This document shows, one piece after another, positions 51,900-62,842 of a stretch of 64,000 nucleotides of DNA. Where the stretch lies: contig NC_089861.1 of assembly GCF_036373705.1 (NCBI RefSeq), forward strand, positions 466,001 through 530,000, read 5' to 3'. Within the stretch, counting starts at the first letter, position 1; every line of letters starts with the position of its first letter. This DNA comes from Amia ocellicauda. Its lineage: Eukaryota; Chordata; Actinopteri; Amiiformes; Amiidae. Both the position numbers and the translations under genes were made by a program. Under the pieces are notes generated by a model. That model was given only the letters and a program-made list of their open reading frames with translations. It was not told the DNA's origin and searched no databases.

Positions 51900-54800
51900 G
51901 GGATTGCATTTTAATTTTCCAATTTGCATTAACATGTAAATAAAGTTAATGCACTGCCATAGACTCCAGCTGTGGGCTTCCATTTCATGAATAAGAAACA
52001 ACAACGACTCGATAGTTTAGCTCCATATCTTCACTAATCAGCCCACCGGCTCAGCCTTACAATTAGGAATCGCGGCCGAGACGCTTCCCTCCGAGCCACG
52101 GCCCTGGTGCGCAGTCCTCACCTGTGAACACCGGCCCGGTAACCGAACCAATAAGGAAACTAATCAGCCTGTGAACAGGATTCCCTCCGGCCAGGAGACT
52201 TTCAGGAGCAGGCGAACAAACTCCACACATCGGCCTGTCAGAGAACGAGACGTTTTTATCTGGACGTGAGTGAGAATGAAAAGGTCGAAGGGACGGTGAT
52301 GCTGGTACTGATTTCTGTGTCTGTTTCTCTTGACGTGTCCAGTCTGGGCTCAGTGAATGACCTTCAATGTTTAATGCAAAGCTAGAGGGTTCCCCCACTT
52401 TGTTGCTCTGGAGTATTGATTTTAACAGCTCAAGCTGTAGAGGCGGGCTGGCGATCAGGCAACAGCAACGGCCTTCAGTGTTCACCGGCTCCTCTGATCT
52501 GCCTCTGACAGAATCTCCTCTAACGGAACAACACGACCGCTTTTCTCGTCTCTTTGTTCAGAGAGGCCGAGGCCGTGCTCTGATTGAGAAACGAGCGGCA
52601 CTGGACCCCGGCATGATCACGTGAGATCCACACGACAAACACAAGAGCCACAACATGCTTCACACATGCGTTGCCACCTGCCGGCACACAGACATTCAAC
52701 CCGTAACGGACGTGTCGTTGCCAGGGATTAGCCGCCTTGTGAACTCTCTCTGGATCAGTGCCGGGACCATACAGCGCATAGATGTGGGTCCAGATACAGA
52801 AACAGCTATAGATTGAGATACAGAGCCGTGCCTGCTGGGACACCTGGTGCGATGGTTTCACACGATGCCTGGAGGCAGGAGCTCTCTCAGTCCACACACT
52901 GCGGGGGAATCAAGCTCAGGAGCTCCATCATCTGGAGATCAGCTCATTGGCTCTCAGATCTCAGGAGGACCTGCCGTCACTCTCATCCTCGCCGCTGGCA
53001 GAGGAGCCTCACTCGGAGACATGCGAGTTACAGGGAGGGTCTCTCAGCACCCCATCGCACTGGTCTCCTTCAAAACCTTCAAATCTGAGCACTTAATACA
53101 AAAGTCTATCTCTTTTGTTTATTATATAACGTATAGACAGATGCACCTCTGTAGACTTTTGTCCGGCTTTGAAGCAGCTGTCAGGTTACATCCTTGATTT
53201 CAGCCCCTGGGCTCCTGCAGGCAATTCGAGTTGCTCACTCAAAGGGTCACCCGGACAATGAAACACAAAAACAAACACACCTGATACGCATCTAGTGAAA
53301 AGTGAAGCATTTAAAGCGACGGGAAGCGCTCAGCTATACGAGGCAGAGGTGAGATCTTGTTTTGTTCAGCACTGGTCTCTCTTATTCCCGAAAGCAAATC
53401 GCTGCTACACAACGAGTCTGAATGGAAAGTCATTAGATGGTGGAGGGAGAATTCCCCTCGGGGGATCAGGAATGACGCGCTGCTCCGACGCTCACAAAGA
53501 GACCAGCATCACGAAGATAAGAGCTGTGCATCACACTGAGAACAAAGCTCTTAAATACACCTTTCAGTCAACAGAGGAGTTTAGGCTCCAATTGTGTAAA
53601 TATGTAAATATGTGCATCAATCATTGGAGTAATTGCATTTTGTGTGTGTTTAATTCGGGGACTGTGTTATATCGTATCGCAACTCCATCCGAGCCATTAA
53701 CCCCTCACCTCCAGACTCAGGTCCTCAATGAGGGACATTAGCGTCGGCCCCATGTGCAGGGGGCAGGCCATCAGTCACTGGCATCTGTGCGGTCAGCGTG
53801 TGCAGAGCCTGACCTCCCGGGACCCTCATCCAGGACAGCCGTTGGGAGTGGGGGGCTAATCGGTGCTGGATCTCCCCGGCGCTCACAGCTGACGCCTCTG
53901 TGTGTAACTGGAGTCAATCGGCCATTTAGAGGATCGATGTTCTGACAGATAGAAAAGGACAAAAATACAACCCAAGCTATTTAATCTGCTTAAAGTAAAC
54001 AAGCCCCCCCCTCAACTGTATGATGAATTGCGACAGGTTGTGTGAAACACCCTGTTTGAGGGATGAACCGAGACATTCGCTCACACCACACATACAGACA
54101 CACACACGCACATGCGCACATACAGACACACACACTCGCTCATAACACATACAGACACACACACAATCGCTCATAACACATACAGACACACACACACTTG
54201 CTCACAACACACAGACTCTTGTTCTCGATCACTACACACATACAGAAACACACGCTCACACACACTCTCACACACGCATGCGCTCACATACAGACACACA
54301 CTCACACACGCATGCGCTCACATACAGACACACATTTGCTCACACACAGTTGCCTGTCCCTGTGCGCCGGGGTCAGCAGGTTACAGGACAAGTGTGTCGC
54401 ACCAGAGCGCGGCCCCTCAGCGTGTCAGATCAGTACCGACTCTCAGCTGATTCCACAGACCCAGATCAAGCGCCGGTGTGGGACCGTCTACCTAAAGTAA
54501 CACGGGCTGGTCCAGGACTCGTGGGTCTGAGACACCAGCCCCGTCCCTTAAGGTTTTTCAGCTCATTGACAGTTCAGTTCAGAAAAACACCTTTGCTTGA
54601 CGTTCCTTGTCAGCAGACACGCGAGGAGGCCTCCCCTCCCACCCCACATCTGTTCAGCTTTGGCAGCCCTCTCATCCCTCCAGCAAGACCCACCTCGGGC
54701 CCATTTTGAGGAAAGCGGTTTTCAAATAAGATAAAAGGAGTGAGGAAGGCGGGCCTCCAGCAGGGATAACGGTCATGACATAGTCTGCGCAGCACGCCGG

Positions 54801-57270
54801 GGAGATCATGTGCAATCAGCTGTGTGTCCGTCGGCTGCGCGACTGCCACTAAGCCGGTCCTAATAGCGACGGCGGATTGCAGCCGGTTTCCCAGAGAGCC
54901 GGCTCTGCGCTCGGGGTCAACCTCTCCGTGGCGGAGTCACCGCGCAGGTCAGCCGCTGTTTACTCTGCTGTCAGAAGCAATTGACCGCAGTGCGGCCCGG
55001 CGCCGTGCTATCGGCCAGGGGATCGGCTGTGCCACGGATATAAAGGCAGGCTGTTTAAAAAGGGGCTCGGGATTATATCGCATTGCATTTGGAAACGCAG
55101 AGCACACTTGTGGGATTTCAGCTGTATTGTTGCTTCTATAGAGCTGGGGTTTAATGCCTTTTAAATTAGGTTTATTTTTTCATTTGTTGTGTAAACACTC
55201 TGCAGCTTCGATGCAAACTATGGAAGCCCGACAAGGAAACTATTTCACACTCTGTCAATACATGTTAGCTACAGGTGAATGGATTTTACAATGCACATCA
55301 GATTGGATTAGTCAAATTGGTCTCAAACTCAATTCCGGGAGGGCGATGTGAATGCCGAGTCCTCAATTACTTAATTGGTCCATTTATTAAATTTGACATT
55401 GGTATTATACAGTTGATGGTCTAAAAGGTACAATTGCTTATAAAATATCCAGGGGCCTGGATAGGTGTTTAAATGTATCTAGCCAATTAAACAATTAGAC
55501 CAATTAAGTAATTGAGGATGCAGAATCAGCTTACATGGACCTCCAGGGATTGAGTTCGAGACCCTGGGTGTGAAGATTCCAGCTGGAAGGTGCAACGCAA
55601 TCAATACATAATTCGAACCTGATCGACACATCCAGGCTCTCGTAGCCTGTGGTCTACAATGGAAGCGCAGATGCTGTTGGCGAGGCAGGAAGTGGCGTGC
55701 CGACGGTCTGTCAGGGGAAGTAACCGGGCCGGTTCCCCTGATCGCCCCCAGACGGCCTCTCTGACGCGTCTCAGTGCCACAGCGGCGCGTTTTCTCAGCC
55801 ACAATCCGTTACTTCTCTCTCCTCTCGGGTCGAGGTTTCCATCTCCTGGCAGCGAACATCTTAGCAGTCGATGGATTTACTCCGGTGGCTTTTTGAGAAA
55901 ATTGATATTGATTTTGTCCTTTTCTTCATGTGCAAATGAAACTAGATCACAGCTGCACACACTATAGTGCGTACATTTCCTTTCAAAACATGAATGTATT
56001 AATATAGAGGTATTTATAGTCTTCTGTCTATAAAGAACACTGTGGGGGTGATGGATTGGACTTCAGCATGAATTGAACAAGAAACAATTCCAACTTGTTT
56101 TTATGTTCAATTATAAAAATGTTCTTAATGTGCAGACAGGAAAGAAAGGAGGAAGAGCAGGAGGAGAAGAAGAAGTTTTATCATGAGAACTGGAAGCTAC
56201 TTGAGAAGCATCCTGTACGCTGCCGGCCCTGTGTCTGATTTGCATAATGGTTTCTGGTTACAGTTGAGCTGGGAAATCATTGATTGATATTGGACTTCAT
56301 TGCTATTCAACAGTATTTATAGTCAAATGAAAATAAATGGGTCGAGAGAATGTCATTATGCGAGGGAGAAATGGGGACTGATGAATGACTCCGCTATTCC
56401 TCTCGCGAGGGACACAAATCACATTTCTCTCTCGCCGTCCACATCCATCTAGAGTTAATTAATCTGGTCGTGTCACGCGATTGAATGAGCTCCACCGCCG
56501 GCCGGAGAGGATGCCCTTAATCACGCGTCTCTCGCCCACTGTGTCCCCAGAGGATGTCTTTACACCGAAGAGACGCACGACTCGGTTCCCGGGTCTCGAG
56601 GATCGGGGCCGAGTCTGGGTCACCGGGAGTGCTCGTGTCAACGCCGGCGACACTAAACTGATGAGGGGCCGGGTCTGCAGCGGAAGGATGGAGCGGATTT
56701 ATAACAGAGACCAGAGCGTGTCGATCGAGGTTGTCACAAAATATGGCTTTTATGCAAAAATATATACAAGATACAGCCAATACCTTTCTACTGACAAGTG
56801 ATTAAAACAAAAACACCACAAACATAATTTACATAGACACGTCTTGAGGGATTAAAACCTTGTGAGTTCAGCAGTTTCACAGTAAAGCCACACACTTCCT
56901 AAAACCTGAATAGATTGTCAGCTTCACCACCTACAGCCTTTAACAATGACAACAACTGCAAGGACAAGGATGACACTGAGCTGGAGTCTGTATTCTTTAA
57001 GCGCAGATCAGCTGTCACTTACTCCCAGGGCTGCTCATGAACCTGCACTAGTGTCGGACTCTTGCTGTCCGTTCCCACAGACCAGAGCAGATGCCCTGCA
57101 GCCCGGCCATGCCGTTCACACTGCCCCACTGCCCTTAGAGTAACTGCCCCGCTGCCTGAAGGCCGTCAGAGTAACTGCCCCAGAGGAGATTGCAGCAGCG
57201 TGTCATTAAAGTTCCGCAGTGGACACATGACCCTGAGGCCCCGTCTCCTCCCGCAGCACTGTTTGATTAT
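51900..57270. other. Intergenic between NPY2R and MAP9, no gene recognised
   Basis: Moderately GC-rich. Frames up to about 148 codons overlap on both strands without known motifs. Holds the CA-rich array at 54.1-54.3 kb. Confidence 0.5.
54089..54345. repeat. CA-rich minisatellite
   Basis: Repeats of ACATACAGACACACAC and CTCACACACGCATGCG motifs; two about 42-base blocks at 54,260-54,330 are nearly identical. Confidence 0.85.
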
Positions 57271-57276
57271 TTTATT
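57271..57276 (-). terminator. map9: Candidate MAP9 poly(A) signal
   Basis: AATAAA on the minus strand, about 545 bases after the MAP9 stop, is the first canonical hexamer I saw on that strand. There is no transcript support. Confidence 0.35.
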
Positions 57277-57605
57277 CATCAATCCATACCCCCCCTTCAG
57301 AGCCCTCGGGAGGGCCACTCCTCCGCTCGGCCGGCTGGAGGGCCTGCAGCGAGAGCCTCGACTCCAGAGGCGGGTGGGATGGACTGGGCCTGCCGGGGGC
57401 GCCGGTGTGAGGGACAGGAGAGAGACCGGACTCACGGGTCTTTCTGTGCCTCAGGCAGGCTGCTGACCCGGTCGAACCCGGTGGTACCGAGGGCAGCTGG
57501 GCAGGACAGCCCCCGTCACACAGCACAGGGGCAACGCGGTCTTCAGGCAGCCGGAACAAACAGCTGTCCAGATGTGTCCCTCCTGTGAGACAAGGCTGTG
57601 CGTTT

Positions 57606-57642
57606 CATCATCATCATCACTATCATCATCATCATCATCGTC
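57606..57642. repeat. (ATC)n microsatellite
   Basis: ATC run with one ACT interruption, just beyond the MAP9 3' end. Confidence 0.9.
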
Positions 57643-57818
57643 ACACTTTGATTACACACCTGAGAAGTTCCCTCAATCGCATCCCGCTGCATCGCCTATG
57701 TTTATATGACAATAAAACACTCCATTGCACTGCACACGCTGAGCGCAGATCCCAGGATTAGAGCGCGTGTCCGGTCAGAGCTCTCCCTCCACAGTGCACT
57801 GGGCCGGTGGAGGACATG

Positions 57819-57938
57819 CTATTTCCCAAAGGGGATGGTCTTATTGGGGGGGCTCCACGGGGGCGGCGCCTCATACTGCAGGATCGCCTGGATCTTCTTC
57901 TGCTTCCTCTCTCGCTTCTGCTGTCGCTCCTTCCTCAC
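57819..57938 (-). CDS. map9: MAP9 last coding exon (residues 636-674)
   Basis: Acceptor TTCTTGCAG, 39 codons and TAG. It ends [16 protein letters not shown], matching the family's LPPWSPPSRT C-terminal signature. A candidate poly(A) signal for this strand (AATAAA read on the minus strand) lies at 57,271-57,276, about 545 nt downstream. Confidence 0.93.
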   Translation of the reverse strand: MRKERQQKRERKQKKIQAILQYEAPPPWSPPNKTIPFGK

Positions 57939-58616
57939 CTGCAAGAAAAGCAACGACTGTGAGACAGCGGGGGGGACAGCAGGGACCCCCAAACCATGAC
58001 AAAACCACAAGGAAGAGTTTAAAGAGGACCAGGGTGCTGTGGACACAGGCTTTAAGGGGGACCGGGGCCGTGTGGACACAGGGTTTAAAGGGGACCGGGG
58101 CTGTGTGGACACAGGCTTTAAGGGGGACTGGGGCCGTGTGGACACAGGGTTTAAAGGGGACCGGGGCTGTGTGGACGCAGGGTTTAATGGGGACCAGGGT
58201 GCTGTGGACACAGGGTTTAAAGGGGACCAGGGCGATCAGACACATCATTGGACTCAGGGCAGCACATGAGATGCTCAGAGTCACAGTGAGGTGGTTTCAG
58301 AGCAGAGACGGAGCTTTGCGTGTCTAAGTGCTAATCAGCCTGACGCCTTCGTTTCAGCCAAAGCCTTTCATAATTAAGACACACATTATAAGAGGCTTTT
58401 AACTGACTGACTGGCTGAGGAAAGAAGAGAGAAGTGAGCCACATGATGTCTTAATGAGCGAGGAGCAGCAACGCTCTCAAACCCCCATCGACCTCTCACA
58501 CACACACGCACACACACACGCTCACACACACGCGCTCAGACATGCACACACACACATGCTCACACACAGAGACACCCACACACACACACACAGACATGCT
58601 CATGCACACGCACACG

Positions 58617-58658
<42 letters not shown>

Positions 58659-59188
58659 TGCTCACGCACGTGCTCACACGCACACGCTCACACACAGAGA
58701 GACGCCCACACACACACGCACATGCTCACACGCAGAGAGACACCCATACACGCACACAGAGACACTCACATGCACACACAGACACACACACACATCTGCC
58801 CGACGGCGCACTCCACATACCAGCCACTTCTCGTACGTCTCCACCGCCAGCCGGTCTCTCTCCTCCCTCTCGTACCGCTCCTCCGCCTCTCGGTCCCTCT
58901 GCTGCCGCCGCTGGCCCTTGACCTTGTCCTGGATCACGCCTGTCTTCGCCTCGTTCCTGGGGGGACACGGGTGTCAGAGTGCGGGTCGAGAGGGAGGCGT
59001 TGGGGGGGGGTTTGGAGGCGGCGATTGGCTGCTGCGGTTACCATTTGACGAAGGCAGAACTGCTGTCTCTCTTCCTCTCCGTTGCCTCCTGCTGCTCCTT
59101 CCTCTGCTGCCCTCGCTCCGCCTGTTTCCGCTGCCGGTACTTCTCTTTCAGAACCTCGTCTTTCTCCTCCTTCCATTTCTCAAAGACC

Positions 59189-59230
<42 letters not shown>

Positions 59231-62200
59231 AGGAAGGACAGACGCACGTATAGTGCCGAGTCAGGAAGGCGGATCTACTGATCGGTATTTACTGACATAT
59301 TTATGATTCTTTATAGTGGAAAAGATCAATCTCAGTACTGCCTTGGATGCCAGTTCCTTCCTCTCCTCTTTCTCCTGGACGTCCTTCTCCTGCTTCCGCA
59401 CCTCCTCCAGCTTCTCCTGCACGCGGACCAGGAGCACCTCTTTCTTCTTCTCCTTCCAGGCCGCGAAGGACAGCTTGGCCTCCTCTCTCTTGTTCTGCTC
59501 GTCCTGTTGGGAGACAAAGGCCGGAGCCGATCAGAGGAAGACGTAAAGAAGGGGATATAGCGCCCTGCCGTGGCAGCGGGGCAGCAGTCGGGCCGTCGAT
59601 ACTCGGGTTTTACGTTTTTAACCTGCAGATGAACCATCACTACGCAGAGAGGGGTGGGTGCAGGGCCGGCATGCGAGGCGGCCGTGTCCTAACTGGCGCA
59701 TCAGCGCCCTCTAGTGGCCAAGGAGCGGAGCACTTCACTGAGGGGATCGAGATGGAGGGAAGGGCACGGAGGAGTTTCTGTACCTTATATTTCTTCTCCT
59801 CCCTCAGTTTGTCCTCCTGCCTCTTGGTTTTCAGAGTCTCCTGCAGACGCTGCGTTTTCTTTCTCAGCCACTCCTGCAACACAGGCGCTCTGTGAGCAAT
59901 CGAGCGTGACTGCACGGTTTGAAAGCAGCAGATGAGCCGTCTGAACTGGGTGCAGTGTCTCCTATCATTACTGTGACGGATATTCAGGATATTCTGTATG
60001 GAATCCCCAAGGGAAACTCGTGTCAACTGGAATGATGACTGGTACAATGACTGGTACAATGACTGGTACAATGATTGGTACAATGACTGGAATGGTGACA
60101 CTGGGCCCGAGCCAGCGGAGGCGGTCCGGGTCTTGCCTGGTAGATGGAAGCACGCAGGCCGTCCGCCCCCTCGGGCCGGCTCTCCTCGCGGGCTGCGGTC
60201 TGGTCCAGGAGCCTCAGCGTGCCGAGGTAGCGGGACTGGGCGCTGTGTGGCCGGCGGCGCGTCCTGGCGCTGTGTGGGCCGGGCCTGGAGAGAGAGCAGG
60301 GCGCTCAGAGACGGGGCTGGCAATCATTGGAAAACCCCTCCCAGCCTCGGCCTGCAGATGAAGACCCCAGATTGGTCCCGATGGAGGCTCACACACTGAC
60401 CTGGTTCCGAACAGTGCCGCGTCTCCAGGGCCCGGTCCCTCTGCGTCGCAGTCCGGCTTGTCCTGCGTGCCTCTCTGCTTCAAAACAAAGAACAGCTGAT
60501 GGAAGAGTCTGCGCTGCGGGACGCACGCAGGGGAGTGCAGAGGGACGCTTACCTCACGCCCCGGGCCGGGCTCCCGCGATCTGTCTGTGGACTCGGTGCC
60601 GTGTCCCCGGAGCAGGGCGGGGCGGACGGCGCTGCGTCCCCCCGGGGTCGGCTCTGTGGGCGTCGGACGGCTCCTGTGGGTCGGGGATCCACTCGGGTCT
60701 GTGGAAGAGCAGGTCCTGGACCCGTCCGCCTCCTCCCTGCTGTGCTGTGGCTGGAACCACTCTGCGCAGGAAAGGAGGAGGGAAAACGGGCCGTTACTGT
60801 CTTGTGTTTATCATTGGACTTCTGTCACGAAGGCCTGAACCTGCCAGTGCAGGGGACAGCCACAGAGGGGCTCCCCCACCCGTCCTGCCGCCCCTACCTC
60901 GGCCAGCAGAGTCCCCCGGAGACCTGTTCCCCAGAGAGTCCGAGAGCTGGGCGTCCCCCACAGAGGAGGGGTGCCGGCTGAACCTCGAGGAGATGGAGGG
61001 AAACTCGTCAGGCCTCTGGAGGGAGAAATGAACAAGGAGATGGACACACAGAGAGACAGAGACAGACAGACAGAAAGAGACAGCGACAGAGAGATGGACA
61101 CACAGAGAGACAGACACAGAGAGACAGACAGAATGAGAGATAAGTTGTTGTTTAGAAGAGCGCGAGTTACGGAGACGCTTCAAAATCAGTAACAGATGGA
61201 AAGCAGAAAGCTGTGCTGCAATAAATGCACTGGGACGCACAGAGAGGACAGTCAAACCCATGTGTGTTTAATGAGACACTTTATCGATCGTTCAGGGCCA
61301 GATGATATTACGTCCGACCCGCCTGGACCCCTGTCTGTAGAGGCGCCTTGTCTCATCAGATCTTAAATATAAGCGCTCGTATCAATAAGCCCGATCAGTA
61401 CAGATGAGTAGTCTGCTGCCAGCTGGCGGGTCAGAGTTCTGGTTTAATCCGTCCCTGTCGTATGAAACGAAAACCAGCTGTTATTTTAGGGTCCGAACCC
61501 CCAGGTGTATTTACTGCAGCGCTCTCTTTATAAACGCCCACTCCGGGGTGTTCAACAAACCAAACTATCTGAAAAGCATCTCCCCACTGGGGCGACTGTT
61601 ACTGTGAAGAGGAAACAATCATCGTTATGCATTCCCAAAAAGTATGAAGTACTCAGTCGCACTCACACGCACTCGCATTCTCGCATTCACGCATTCACGC
61701 ACTCACATTCATGCACTCACCTGAGGGCTGTGGCTCCGGGAGGCCTCCGTCCTGTCGGGTGAGGACAGCCTGCTGGCCGCCTCGGTGGAGGACAGAGGGA
61801 TGGACACAGACGAGGTGGTGGGCCGGCTCTGAGACGTCTCTCCCCCCCCAGTGCTGTCCTCCTCCAGGTTATTGCCGCCCCCCCGCAGCTGCCTCTGCCG
61901 GGGCCGGGGCTGGGGCCGGGGGCGTCCCTCCTCCGCGGGGCTGCCTGTTCGAGAGAGCAGCGATGGAGCGACGTGTTGAGAAACTGTCGGACGCTGGGTG
62001 TCTAAGCAGCAACAACAGTGACATCAGATAAGCGTGTGCCACACGTACACACCAGCACACGAACACACTCCGGGTGCAGTAAGAGGGAAGATAACTTACT
62101 GGACTCTGTGTCAACACATTAACGCACTTTCCCCCCGTGCTGTGTTTACCTGCAGAGGGCGTGCGTCTGAGGTCGGCCTCTGGGGTCCGGGGGGCCGGTC

Positions 62201-62807
62201 GTTTGTCCTCCTCTCGGCTCGTTCTCTGCGGAGACTCTGCGCTCCTGTCCGACCAAGGGGAGGTTCGTCCCGAGGCCCTGGACGCCCCGTCCCGGTCAGA
62301 CTGCCGGGACGGGGCGTCTCTGTGGCCGTGCTTCACCTCGGTCTCCTCCCTCTCCCCGAGCCCCACACCCTCGTCTCTCGCCGGGGGGCTCTTCCTCCTC
62401 GTCTTCAGGAAGGACACCCTCTTGGGCCTGGTGTTCTCTTCCTCGCCGCCCTCCTCCTCGTCGTCAGACAGCGCAAAGTCGTTGATCTTGTGCTTCTTCT
62501 TCCCTGCTCTGGCTCTTTCACTCCTTTTCTTTCTCGAGTTCAGCAGCTCTTTCAGGATGTCTGGGAAAGACACGGCAAAGCAGCGCACCGATTAAAAAAC
62601 AGCAGGCATCGTCATCATCGTCAGACACAGGCTCGGAGTGGGGGGATGTTGTGCCGGGCTTCACTGAACTGGTCTCCACCTTCATCATCGTCGTCATCTT
62701 CTTCGAAGTCCTCTGAGTAGCTGTCCTTGATCTCCGGGGCGAACCTCGCTGTCCTGGCAGAGATGGCAGCTTGAAGTTCATCCTGAGAACATAGGCAGCG
62801 ATGGAGA

Positions 62808-62842
<35 letters not shown>

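Noticed and set aside
58039..58269. Open frame with an 11-residue repeat, collagen-like in look
   Set aside because: It results from a 33-bp minisatellite whose length is a multiple of three, inside a MAP9 intron and on the opposite strand.
59640..60323. A 227-codon minus-strand frame spanning MAP9 exons 8 and 9
   Set aside because: It reads exon 8 in the wrong frame and runs through an intron; the conserved [10 protein letters not shown] is in another frame.
61869..62588. Continuous minus-strand frame through MAP9 exon 3, intron 3 and exon 4
   Set aside because: Good splice signals (GTAAAC donor, GAACAG acceptor) remove the intron, and exon 4 is read in a different frame after splicing.
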